Shown: piece by piece, positions 24,512-32,107 of the stretch | How the letters are laid out: the number at the start of each line of letters is the position of its first letter | Position numbering within the stretch: position 1 is the stretch's first letter | Assembly: GCA_015058145.1 (NCBI GenBank) | Contig: SVCX01000009.1 | Span: 1 to 41,637 of the forward strand | Direction: 5' to 3' | Source: Clostridiales bacterium | Lineage (GTDB): Bacteria > Bacillota > Clostridia > Peptostreptococcales > Anaerovoracaceae | DNA: 41,637 bases | Translations under genes and position numbers: made by a program | The notes under the pieces: model-generated | The model's input: the letters and a program-made list of their open reading frames with translations, nothing else | Told to the model about the DNA's origin: nothing | The model's database searches: none

Positions 24512-25507
24512 ATGGCTACAATCAGAGAAGTCGCAAAACTGGCCGGCGTTTCGGCCGCAACTGTGTCACGCGTCCTTTCCGGGGACCCGGGATTTAACGT
24601 GCGTGAAGATACCCGGCGCAAGATCAATGCCGCCGCGGCCCAGCTCCGGTACGAGACCCCTGTCCGTCAGCACGACCAGTACCGCTTCGGCTGCGTCCTC
24701 TCGGACACGACGGACAAATACTCAGACCCGTTCTTCATCGATATCCTCGCCGGTATGGAAGACGCGTGCAAAGGCAGGAACGCTATGATCGCCGCCGTCA
24801 AATCGTACAAGGAACTTGAGAATCCGCAGATACTGCAGGAGATGATCAGCGCCAATCTGGACGGCATATTCCTCATGGAGCATGTTTCGCCTGAGACTAT
24901 GAAAGTTCTCAAAGCGCACATCCCGCACATCATTCTCATCGATAAGGACGAACCGGAATACGATTATGACAACGTGGGATTCGATCATACGACAGCCAAC
25001 TGGCAGGTCATGAATGCCCTCCTCGACCGCGGTTACCGGCGCATCGCTCTCATCAGCGGCAGTTCTCCGGGAATGCCTCTTCCCGAGACCATTCGAATGA
25101 TTATATATCGGGAGATGCTGCGCCGCGCGGGAATCGAATACGAAGAGGACCTGGTCAAAGACTGCGGTTGGGATCTGTCTCTCTGCGAAAAGCAGACCCG
25201 CGAACTCATGTCCCTCGAAAATCCCCCTGACGCCATCTTCGCCGGTAGTGATTCTCTGGCGTCAGTCGTTCTCGGCACACTTTACGGCCTCGGCTATCGG
25301 TGTCCGCGTGACGTGGGCGTCATCGGTTTCAACAACATTGAACTCAGTTCGCATCTGGTGCCGCCTCTTACGACCATTGAAGTTCCGACGGCAGACATCG
25401 GCAGGGCGGCGATTGAAAGAATGTTTCAGATTATAACGGAAAAAGACAAGACCATCCGTCGCATCTTCTTCCCTACCAAACTCATAGAAAGGAAGTCACT
25501 GAAATGA
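24512..25507 (+). CDS. LacI/GalR-family transcriptional regulator of the amino-sugar locus
   Basis: A 331-residue regulator. Residues 1-50 are the LacI helix-turn-helix plus hinge helix (MATIREVAKLAGVSAATVSRVL). The rest is a periplasmic-binding-like effector domain with FGCVLSDTTDKYSDPFF, DGIFLMEHVSP, DAIFAGSDSLASVVLG and the family-typical VGVIGFNNIELSSHLVPPLTTIEVP (split). It diverges from the GH4 operon, and both promoter regions carry the same palindrome, so it should repress both. The stop overlaps the kinase start by 4 bases (ATGA), so regulator and kinase are one transcript. The effector is probably a galactoside or phosphorylated amino sugar. Confidence 0.93.
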   Translation: MATIREVAKLAGVSAATVSRVLSGDPGFNVREDTRRKINAAAAQLRYETPVRQHDQYRFGCVLSDTTDKYSDPFFIDILAGMEDACKGRNAMIAAVKSYKELENPQILQEMISANLDGIFLMEHVSPETMKVLKAHIPHIILIDKDEPEYDYDNVGFDHTTANWQVMNALLDRGYRRIALISGSSPGMPLPETIRMIIYREMLRRAGIEYEEDLVKDCGWDLSLCEKQTRELMSLENPPDAIFAGSDSLASVVLGTLYGLGYRCPRDVGVIGFNNIELSSHLVPPLTTIEVPTADIGRAAIERMFQIITEKDKTIRRIFFPTKLIERKSLK

Positions 25508-26472
25508 ATACTTCGGAAACAAAATACTACATCGGCATCGACGGCGGCGGCACGAAGACGAAGTTCCTGGTCGGCCGCGGTCTCGAAGTAATTGGCGAAT
25601 ACACGGCCGGCGGCTGCCACTACATGCAGATTGGCTTCGACGGCGTGGAAACGCTCATGAGAGAAGGCGTGCACTCTGCTTGTGAAAACGCCGGTATCAA
25701 AATTGAGGATGTTGCCTTTGTATACGCCGGATTCGCAGGATATGGAGACGTGGTCTCAGACCAGCCCATGATCGACGAGGCTATTCGCAAAGCTTTCGGC
25801 GACATTCCTTACGCTGCGGGAAACGACAGTGAAAATGCTCTGGAAGGTGCCCTCGCAGGACGTCCCGGTATCAACATCATCGCGGGCACCGGTTCCATCG
25901 GAAGCGGTCGCAACGCCGCGGGTGAATTCATGCGCTGCGGCGGCTGGCACTTCGCCCTGGGCGGCGATGAAGGCAGCGCCTACTGGCTCGCCTGGAATCT
26001 CCTGAAGGAATACTCCCGCCAAAGCGACGGACGTTCCGAGAAGACCCTTCTCTACGAGGCGGTCAACCGCGCTCTTGACCTCCACTCGGACGACGAGATG
26101 GTTACCCGCGTGGTCAACGAGTGGCATCTGGATCGCACCCGCATCGCCGGACTTGCCCCGATCGTCAGCCAGCTCTCTCACGATGGCGACCCTTATGCAA
26201 AAGCTTTACTCTCCGACTGTGCCCAGGAACTGGCCGATCTGGCCATCGTCCTGTACGATCGGCTCGGATTTGCTGACGCATCTGATAGCTCCGCTGATTC
26301 GGACAACCTCGTTCCGGTCAGCGGCACTGGCGGCGTCTTCAAAATCGGCCCGGCGGTTACCGAACCATTCGCTCGCATTCTCAGCGAGCACGGCATGGAG
26401 TATGTCGAGCCTGCAGCCGCGCCTGACATGGGCGCCCTCATGCTGGCGGTCAAACACGATCAGCGCATTTGA
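25504..26472 (+). CDS. BadF/BadG/BcrA/BcrD-type ATPase, N-acetylhexosamine kinase-like
   Basis: A 322-residue ASKHA-fold protein with the phosphate-1 motif GIDGGGTKTKFLVG (11-24), AGFAGYGD, NDSENALEGA, the phosphate-2 motif IIAGTGSIG and the adenosine-type SGTGGVFKIG near the end. This family contains N-acetylglucosamine kinase (NAGK) as well as acyl-CoA reductase activators. The activator type needs a Cys-bound FeS cluster, which is not evident here, so a sugar kinase is preferred. In this locus it probably phosphorylates GalNAc or galactosamine and so feeds AgaS. It overlaps the LacI gene by 4 bases. Confidence 0.88.
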   Translation: MNTSETKYYIGIDGGGTKTKFLVGRGLEVIGEYTAGGCHYMQIGFDGVETLMREGVHSACENAGIKIEDVAFVYAGFAGYGDVVSDQPMIDEAIRKAFGDIPYAAGNDSENALEGALAGRPGINIIAGTGSIGSGRNAAGEFMRCGGWHFALGGDEGSAYWLAWNLLKEYSRQSDGRSEKTLLYEAVNRALDLHSDDEMVTRVVNEWHLDRTRIAGLAPIVSQLSHDGDPYAKALLSDCAQELADLAIVLYDRLGFADASDSSADSDNLVPVSGTGGVFKIGPAVTEPFARILSEHGMEYVEPAAAPDMGALMLAVKHDQRI

Positions 26473-26497
26473 TTTAATCCAATTGTTGTTGTATAAT
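26468..26497 (+). promoter_or_regulatory. Promoter of the tRNA-Val gene
   Basis: TTTGAT (26468-26473), overlapping the kinase stop, and TATAAT (26492-26497) are 18 bases apart. The -10 lies 15 bases before the tRNA. Confidence 0.55.
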
Positions 26498-26512
26498 AGC
26501 CGGCAGCGGCTT

Positions 26513-26588
26513 GGTCTGTTAGCTCAGCTGGGAGAGCGCATGGGTCACAACCATGATGTCGTGGGTTCGAGCCCCGCACAGACCACCA
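26513..26588 (+). tRNA. tRNA-Val (anticodon CAC)
   Basis: A full 76-base cloverleaf. The acceptor stem is GGTCTGT/ACAGACC, the D stem GCTC/GAGC, the anticodon stem CATGG/CCATG with loop GTCACAA (anticodon CAC, positions 34-36), the variable loop ATGTC and the T arm GTGGG-TTCGAGC-CCCGC. CCA is encoded. CAC reads GUG valine codons. Base 32 is G, where a pyrimidine is usual. All stems pair, so it should be functional. Confidence 0.88.
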
Positions 26589-26591
26589 AAT

Positions 26592-26656
26592 TGACCACAA
26601 TTCTCTTAATTTCCTGTTATGGGTGTGAAACAGAGAATTCGTGGTCATATTTTTTT
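26592..26656 (+). terminator. Long-stem terminator after tRNA-Val
   Basis: TGACCAC-AATTCTCT (26592-26606) pairs with AGAGAATT-C-GTGGTCA (26632-26647): 15 bp with one bulged base, 25-base loop, then seven T. It begins 3 bases after the encoded CCA. Confidence 0.85.
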
Positions 26657-26742
26657 CAAACTGAGAAAAAAAGAGAAATAATCGATAAAAACGTTCCTCA
26701 TTGGGAATATTTTTCTCTCTTTTGAAGCAAAACAAAACAAAA

Positions 26743-26776
26743 ACGAGAATAACACAGGTATTATTCTCGTTTTTTA
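26743..26776. terminator. Bidirectional terminator between tRNA-Val and trmL
   Basis: ACGAGAATAA (26743-26752) pairs with TTATTCTCGT (26761-26770). A T-run follows on the plus strand and an A-run precedes it (a U-run for minus-strand transcripts), so it can also end the trmL message. Confidence 0.82.
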
Positions 26777-26858
26777 TATTTTCACTCTGATTACGGAGAA
26801 AAAAGTACGGCTTTTAAGCGGAATATCCAAAAAGAGAGAATCCTCCGGGCTGCCCCCC

Positions 26859-27329
26859 CTATTCCAGCCCCGGGAAATCCAGCTGCCGCAGCGCCTCGAA
26901 AAGAACCACAATCACTGAGTTAGACAAATTGAAGGATCGCAGGCGGGTATTCGCGCTCATGGGGATGCGGACCGCCTGCTCCGCATGGGCCGCGATAAAG
27001 TCCCGCGGAAGCCCCGCGGTCTCCCGGCCGAAGAGAATCATATCTTCGTCCCGATATTTCACGTCCGTGTAGTTGCGGCCGCCCTTGGTCGTAGCCAGCC
27101 ACATGCGGCGGTCACCGTACTCGGCCATGAATTCATCCAGGCTCTCGTGCACCTCAAGTTTGACGTAAGGCCAGTAATCAAGTCCCGCGCGCTTCAGACT
27201 TTTGTCATCGATGCTGAAGCCGAGGGGCTTCACAAGATGCAGGACGCTGTCCGTCGCAGCGGCCGTCCTCGCTATGTTTCCGGTGTTTGGCGGAATCTCC
27301 GGTTCCACCAGTACAATGTGAAGTGCCAT
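26859..27329 (-). CDS. trmL: tRNA (cytidine/uridine-34 2'-O)-methyltransferase TrmL
   Basis: A 156-residue SPOUT methyltransferase of the TrmL (YibK) group. It methylates the wobble ribose of tRNA-Leu isoacceptors using SAM. Signatures are LVEPEIPPNTGNIARTAAAT (8-27), LVKPLGF, RAGLDYW, LFGRETAGLP (the knot glycine loop) and IPM...RSFNLSNSVIVVLFEALRQ near the end. Length matches the family. It stands alone on the minus strand and diverges from the pantothenate operon. Confidence 0.94.
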   Translation of the reverse strand: MALHIVLVEPEIPPNTGNIARTAAATDSVLHLVKPLGFSIDDKSLKRAGLDYWPYVKLEVHESLDEFMAEYGDRRMWLATTKGGRNYTDVKYRDEDMILFGRETAGLPRDFIAAHAEQAVRIPMSANTRLRSFNLSNSVIVVLFEALRQLDFPGLE

Positions 27330-27379
27330 ATGTCTTCCCTCCTGTTTCTATAGTACCACGCCCGCACCGCAAAAAACTA

Positions 27380-27408
27380 TTTACATTTTATGGGTTTTGC
27401 ATTATACT
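27380..27408 (+). promoter_or_regulatory. Promoter of the pantothenate operon
   Basis: TTTACA (27380-27385) and TATACT (27403-27408) with exactly 17 bases between. The start near 27415 leaves a leader of about 90 bases before the first start codon. Confidence 0.72.
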
Positions 27409-27422
27409 CCCCTTGTGATGGA

Positions 27423-27476
27423 CGGTATTCCAATGGGAAACTGTACCGCGAAGGTCCCGGATCGATAGCAGGAACC
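27423..27476 (+). ncRNA. Structured leader resembling the pan RNA motif
   Basis: Two similar hairpins lie in tandem. The first is CGGTA-TTCC / GGAA-(ACTG)-TACCG at 27423-27448. The second is GGT-CC / GG-A-ACC at 27453-27476 with a bulged A. Short G/C-rich stems with bulged A residues upstream of pantothenate genes are the known description of the pan motif. Assignment is by position and shape, not by a covariance model. Confidence 0.45.
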
Positions 27477-27479
27477 ACG

Positions 27480-27502
27480 TCACCTTTTCAGAAAAGAGGT
27501 GA
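27480..27502 (+). promoter_or_regulatory. Hairpin that covers the ribosome site of the first pantothenate gene
   Basis: TCACCT (27480-27485) pairs perfectly with AGGTGA (27497-27502), with further T/A pairing inside. The right arm is the Shine-Dalgarno sequence of the TTG start at 27507, so this hairpin can mask it. It lies directly after the pan-like hairpins. Confidence 0.55.
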
Positions 27503-27506
27503 TCGA

Positions 27507-28397
27507 TTGAAAACAGGATTTATTGGAGCAGGCAAAGTTGGATTTACCTTAGGTAAATACTTCAGCAGCAAAGAAAGCGACAGCATCAAGGTTACAGGCT
27601 ATTACAGCCGCAACACTCAATCTGCCGAAGAGGCAGCGCAGTTTACTGAAACCCGGGCGTTCACTGATATGGGCGCTCTCATCGAAGCAAGCGACGTGCT
27701 GTTCCTGACTGTTCCCGACGGAAGCATAACAGAGGTTTATGAACAGGTCCGTCAGTATCCGATCCAGGGAAAGTACATATGTCACTGCAGCGGATCGCTC
27801 TCCGCAGGAGAAGCATTTCCGGGCATTGACCAGACCGGTGCATACGAGTATTCCGTTCATCCTCTATTCGCAGTAAGCGACAAGTATGAAGCTTACAAAG
27901 AATTGCAGGATGTTTTTTTCGCGGTCGAAGGAAATGAAGAACACCTTCCGGAGATCAAAGGAATGCTTAAAAGCGTCGACATCGACCTGCAGGTCATCAG
28001 GGCGGAGGACAAGACCCTCTACCACGCGGCGGCAGTCACAGCCAGCAATCTAGCGGTAGCGCTGCTGGCGGAAAGCATCAATATGCTCTGCCAGTGCGGA
28101 TTCAGTGAAGAAGACGCCCGCAAAGCCCTCACTCCTCTCGTCACAGGAAATGTGCACCACATCCTTGCGAAGGGACCTGCCGCAGCTCTCACGGGACCTG
28201 TGGAACGGGGAGACGAGAAGACCATTGCCAAGCACCTTGGCTGTCTCAACGAAGGGCAGCGCGACCTATATCGTGTACTATCCTCGCGGCTCATACCTAT
28301 CGCGGAATCCAAACATCCGGACCGTTTGTACCAGAATATCAAGGACCTGTTGGAAGAAGACCTGCTGAATGAGAAATTGCAGAACCAGGAACTTTGA
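27507..28397 (+). CDS. panG: Rossmann-like plus DUF2520 protein, probable PanG-type ketopantoate reductase
   Basis: A 296-residue protein. Residues 1-130 are an NAD(P)-binding Rossmann domain (KTGFIGAGKVGFTLGKYF, DVLFLTVPDG, HCSGSLSA). Residues about 135-290 are the all-helical DUF2520 domain (SVHPLFAVS, TLYHAAAVTASNLAVAL, ALTPLVTGN, LTGPVERGD). The DUF2520 group includes PanG, an alternative ketopantoate reductase reported in Francisella and some Firmicutes. It reduces 2-dehydropantoate to pantoate, the step between PanB and PanC. Its place directly before panB and panC, with no panE or ilvC here, supports that role. The start is TTG at 27507 with AGAGGTGA before it; an upstream ATG at 27390 lies in the promoter and is rejected. 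Confidence 0.82.
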   Translation: MKTGFIGAGKVGFTLGKYFSSKESDSIKVTGYYSRNTQSAEEAAQFTETRAFTDMGALIEASDVLFLTVPDGSITEVYEQVRQYPIQGKYICHCSGSLSAGEAFPGIDQTGAYEYSVHPLFAVSDKYEAYKELQDVFFAVEGNEEHLPEIKGMLKSVDIDLQVIRAEDKTLYHAAAVTASNLAVALLAESINMLCQCGFSEEDARKALTPLVTGNVHHILAKGPAAALTGPVERGDEKTIAKHLGCLNEGQRDLYRVLSSRLIPIAESKHPDRLYQNIKDLLEEDLLNEKLQNQEL

Positions 28398-28434
28398 TTA
28401 AAAGAAGGACAAAACAATAAGAAAGGAAAAAACA

Positions 28435-29262
28435 ATGAGAAACTCAGTACTCACCTTCCAGAAGATGAAGGAAGAAGGCAAAAAAATCTCCATGCTTACG
28501 TGCTATGATTACACGACAGCCAAGCTGATGGACGGCAACATAGACGCGATACTGGTAGGAGATTCACTCGGCAACACCATGCTCGGACTCGGTGATACGA
28601 TTCCGGTAACCGTGGACAACATGATTACCTACGGCGCTTCCGTCGTACGCGGCACCGAAACGACGATGATCGTCGTCGACATGCCGTTCATGTCCTATCA
28701 GGTATCCATGGAGCAGGCTCTGGAGAACGCAGGCCGCATCATGAAGGAAACACACTGTCAGGCCATCAAACTCGAAGGCGGCGCGCGCGTTTGCCCGCAG
28801 ATCAAGGCGATGGCAGAAGCAGGCATTCCTGTCATGGCGCACATCGGTCTGACTCCGCAGTCCATCAACGCTTTCGGCGGATGCCGCGTACAGGGCAAGA
28901 CGGAAGATGCTGCCAGAGAGCTCCTCGAAGATGCTCTGGCTGTTCAGGAAGCCGGCGCCTTCTCTGTCGTTCTGGAATGCATCCCTGCCCCTGTATCCGC
29001 GCTGATCACCAGCAAGCTCGACATTCCGACCATCGGAATCGGCGGCGGAACGGAATGCGATGGACAGATCCTCGTTTACCAGGATATGCTGGGCACATTC
29101 ACAGACTATGTTCCGAAGTTCGTCAAGCACTTTGCCAACATCGGCGAAGAGATGACCAAGGCCTTCAAGGCTTACGATGAAGAAGTCAAGGCGAAGACCT
29201 TCCCGGACGAGGAACACTCCTTCCAGATGAAGAACGAAGAAGCACTGAAACGACTCTATTAA
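28435..29262 (+). CDS. panB: 3-methyl-2-oxobutanoate hydroxymethyltransferase
   Basis: A 275-residue PanB that adds a hydroxymethyl group from 5,10-methylene-THF to 2-oxoisovalerate to give ketopantoate. Signatures are MLTCYDYTTAKL, ILVGDSLGNTMLG (metal-binding Asp), VVDMPFMSYQ, KLEGG, AHIGLTPQSINAFGG and TIGIGGGTECDGQILVYQDMLG (split). Length is normal. AAAGGA precedes the ATG. It is the second gene of the pantothenate operon. Confidence 0.97.
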   Translation: MRNSVLTFQKMKEEGKKISMLTCYDYTTAKLMDGNIDAILVGDSLGNTMLGLGDTIPVTVDNMITYGASVVRGTETTMIVVDMPFMSYQVSMEQALENAGRIMKETHCQAIKLEGGARVCPQIKAMAEAGIPVMAHIGLTPQSINAFGGCRVQGKTEDAARELLEDALAVQEAGAFSVVLECIPAPVSALITSKLDIPTIGIGGGTECDGQILVYQDMLGTFTDYVPKFVKHFANIGEEMTKAFKAYDEEVKAKTFPDEEHSFQMKNEEALKRLY

Positions 29263-29280
29263 TAAACCGAGGGCAATTCA

Positions 29281-30141
29281 ATGAGAATCATAACAACAAT
29301 CGCTGAAATGCACGCTCAGATCGAGACGTGGAAGAACGCAGACCAGACCATCGGCCTCTGCCCTACTATGGGATACCTTCACGAAGGGCACGCCTCACTC
29401 ATGGACTACAGCAACGAAGATAACGACTATACGGTAGCGTCGGTTTTCGTCAATCCGATTCAGTTCGGACCGAACGAAGACCTCTCCAAGTATCCGAGAG
29501 ATTTCGAAAGAGACTGTCAGATTCTCGAAGCGCACGGCGTAGACGTTGTATTCCATCCGGAACCGGAAGAGATGTATTTCCCTGACTTCTGTACTTACGC
29601 CGATGTGGACGTTGTCTCCGACACCCTCTGCGGCGCAACAAGGGAAAACCACTTCCGTGGAGTCTGCACCGTCATCGCGAAATTCCTCAACATCGTTCAG
29701 CCTGACAAAATCTACTTCGGCAAAAAGGACGCCCAGCAGCTGGCTGTCGTGCGCCGTATGGTCAGAGACCTGAACTTCGATGTGGACGTCGTCGGATGTC
29801 CGACCGTAAGAGAAGAGGACGGACTGGCGATGAGTTCGCGAAATGTCTACCTGAGCCCGGAGGAGCGCAAGGCTGCGCAAATTCTGTCGAGAACATTGCG
29901 TCTTGGTCAGGATATGATCCGCAATGGCTGCTCCGACTCAAAAGAACTGCTCGACGCTATGAACGCGAAACTGGCTACGGAACCGATGGCGCAAGTCGAG
30001 TACGTCGAAGTGGTCGACGGCATGTCCATGCAGCCGATCGAGACCTTCGGCAAGGGAGACGTTGTCGCCATGGCAGTGCGCATCGGCTCGACGCGCCTGA
30101 TCGACAACTTCACCGTTGGAGACATGGCAATCGACGTATAA
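29281..30141 (+). CDS. panC: Pantoate--beta-alanine ligase
   Basis: A 286-residue PanC that joins pantoate and beta-alanine with ATP. Visible are PTMGYLHEGHASL (28-40, with the HIGH-like HEGH), NPIQFGPNEDL, FGKKDAQQLAVVRRMVRDL (split), and the SSRNVYLSPEER loop that matches the KMSKS region. It follows panB by 18 bases and is the last gene before a strong terminator. panD is not in the window, so beta-alanine must be made or taken up otherwise. Confidence 0.97.
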   Translation: MRIITTIAEMHAQIETWKNADQTIGLCPTMGYLHEGHASLMDYSNEDNDYTVASVFVNPIQFGPNEDLSKYPRDFERDCQILEAHGVDVVFHPEPEEMYFPDFCTYADVDVVSDTLCGATRENHFRGVCTVIAKFLNIVQPDKIYFGKKDAQQLAVVRRMVRDLNFDVDVVGCPTVREEDGLAMSSRNVYLSPEERKAAQILSRTLRLGQDMIRNGCSDSKELLDAMNAKLATEPMAQVEYVEVVDGMSMQPIETFGKGDVVAMAVRIGSTRLIDNFTVGDMAIDV

Positions 30142-30154
30142 CTGTCTTAAAACC

Positions 30155-30191
30155 AAAGGCTGACGCATCATCCGATGCGCCAGCCTTTTTT
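30155..30191 (+). terminator. Terminator of the pantothenate operon
   Basis: AAAGGCTG-A-CGCATC-ATCC-GATGCG-C-CAGCCTTT (30155-30188) followed by more T: a 14-bp stem with a single 1x1 mismatch. Confidence 0.92.
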
Positions 30192-30223
30192 ATTGATTTT
30201 GCATGAGGTGTTTTATCGATTGT

Positions 30224-32107
30224 TTACAAGTCTTCGCCCAGAATCGGATCGTCATCGGCGATTTTGGTCTTAGCGGAAATGAGATCCGGATGTTCCTCGA
30301 CGTACTTCGCGATATTCTTATCTTCCGTGGTGAAGGAATAATAACTTAAATCATTTCCAAGCAGCGACACTTTCGCGGCAGGCAGTCTGTGGTCGATGCA
30401 TACCTCGAGACTGTACGCAGAGTTATCTTTTACAGGATCGTACTCTTCATAAACGAAGAGTTTGCGGTTCTGCGCAGTCCATTTTCTAATATCTTTATTG
30501 GCCGCCTTGACCACTCCGCGCAGATCCTTCTCAGGCACCATGTGCATACTTAAATCAATGTTGTCACCATTTTCATTCACATGGCAATCACTGATGGACA
30601 GATACTGACCCGCTTTTAACGGTTCCACCTCATCGAGGCACTCATGCTCTCTGACCGTTTTGCAGTTGTAGAACTGCGCATAGGCGTTGTAGGACTCTGG
30701 CAGAATGGCAGGATAATTTCTCTTAAGCGTCTTGCCGTTATTGAGTTTGTAGATCACTTCCACGCCGCTGATAGATCCGCATATCTCATAGGACTGTCCA
30801 TGGAGAGGCTTGTTGAGTTCCTCGTCGGTGCCCTCTCCCCTGTCGACGATCGACCTGTGCAGGTCTATAAGCAGTCCTATTGTTTCCTCGTCCTTGACGT
30901 CTTTGATTTCCGGATGAATCAAATTGCTGTCTTCTACAGTCACCGACTTCACATCGGAGGCCGCCGGAATCCGTTTCTCAAACCCAGTCACGTCGAAGAG
31001 CGTAAACGCCATGACGACGCACATAACCGCCGCATATATGATGAACACCTTGACATTCTTGTTCTTGAAAATCCGGAAGCTCTGATCCGCGATCATGCAG
31101 AAAATCGGGAAGAACACGATTGTAGCCAAAATGATTGTGATGACCGCGCCAGCCGTCGTGTCGATGGACAGAAAACTGCGTGCGATGAACATTGTCATGG
31201 ATACTGCGATGGCTGTGAGCAGAATCACCAACAGTTCCGCCACATATGGCACAACGATTGTATTCTCTTCATTCTCGAGCTTAATCTTCCTGTAAATAGC
31301 CACTGCCGCAAAGACCAGCAGCACCGAGATGACCGCAAACACGATGAGCGTAATCGGTACAGAGGTGAACGGGTACTCCCCTCTGCTTATGAGGTGCGCG
31401 TATGGCGAAAGATATGCAGCGAGATTTCCGTCTCCATCATAGCCGTACAGGAATGTACTCAGGTATCCCAGGATAAACGTGTACACGATGGAAGGCAGCG
31501 CCACGAGCACCAGAGAAAGCAAAGCCTGCACAACTGACGTCCCTGCGAGAGTCGCCGCGAAGCACGATACGCAGTAGGTGAAGCCGATCATCAGGATGTT
31601 GTCCAGCGTCCAGCCGAGGATGTTGGCAACGGAAAGCGCGTGGCTCACATCAATGGTGGTGTCGTATCCCAAGTCCTTCATGATTTCCATCAGGTTGCCG
31701 GAAGCGTGCGCTCCCATGACACACAGGTAGAACAGCCCCGTCAACACAATCGGTACGATGACCATTACGAGACCTGCGAAGAAGGAGCCCCGGAAGAGCT
31801 GCGTTCTCGTCAGCGGTTTCGCGTGGGCGTCGATCACCGACGCTGTGCTGTGCAGATACCGGAATACCGCGCAGCTGACCACGACGCCGCCTGCGATGCC
31901 GATGGCTATATTCAGCAGGTTCGCGCCGGTCATGCAGCCGTATGTGTACATGATTACGTTTTCCAGCCTGTTGTAGGACAGCAGGACCGGAAGTATATTG
32001 CTGAGAAAATATGCCACAGCAATGAGGACCGGCAGCGCCTTGCAGCGCCGAAGCATTTCCGTAAACCATGTTCTCTCAGGATTCTTACATGATTTCGCTG
32101 AAGTCAT
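30224..32107 (-). CDS. ABC transporter permease with large extracytoplasmic C-terminal domain
   Basis: A 627-residue membrane protein. About ten hydrophobic segments lie in residues 20-380. The last is followed by a soluble domain of about 240 residues (from about 385) that resembles the C-terminal domain of DUF6449-type permeases. Early features include FRYLHSTASVIDAHAKPLTRTQLF, a loop that is typical of antibiotic-peptide or stress ABC permeases. It pairs with the ATPase gene (23-base overlap). The start is ATG at 32107 with GGGAGGTGA 6 bases upstream. The YtrA-type regulator in front suggests induction by cell-wall-active compounds; the substrate is unknown. Confidence 0.8.
   Translation of the reverse strand: MTSAKSCKNPERTWFTEMLRRCKALPVLIAVAYFLSNILPVLLSYNRLENVIMYTYGCMTGANLLNIAIGIAGGVVVSCAVFRYLHSTASVIDAHAKPLTRTQLFRGSFFAGLVMVIVPIVLTGLFYLCVMGAHASGNLMEIMKDLGYDTTIDVSHALSVANILGWTLDNILMIGFTYCVSCFAATLAGTSVVQALLSLVLVALPSIVYTFILGYLSTFLYGYDGDGNLAAYLSPYAHLISRGEYPFTSVPITLIVFAVISVLLVFAAVAIYRKIKLENEENTIVVPYVAELLVILLTAIAVSMTMFIARSFLSIDTTAGAVITIILATIVFFPIFCMIADQSFRIFKNKNVKVFIIYAAVMCVVMAFTLFDVTGFEKRIPAASDVKSVTVEDSNLIHPEIKDVKDEETIGLLIDLHRSIVDRGEGTDEELNKPLHGQSYEICGSISGVEVIYKLNNGKTLKRNYPAILPESYNAYAQFYNCKTVREHECLDEVEPLKAGQYLSISDCHVNENGDNIDLSMHMVPEKDLRGVVKAANKDIRKWTAQNRKLFVYEEYDPVKDNSAYSLEVCIDHRLPAAKVSLLGNDLSYYSFTTEDKNIAKYVEEHPDLISAKTKIADDDPILGEDL

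Noticed and set aside
27390-27506. ATG at 27390 as start of the DUF2520 protein
   Set aside because: It lies within the promoter (between -35 and -10), and the extra residues do not look like a Rossmann start. The TTG at 27507 has a good ribosome site.
30644-31537. Plus-strand open frame of about 297 codons antisense to the ABC permease
   Set aside because: Composition rich in Arg/His/Asp as expected for the reverse of a membrane-protein gene; no ribosome site or promoter.
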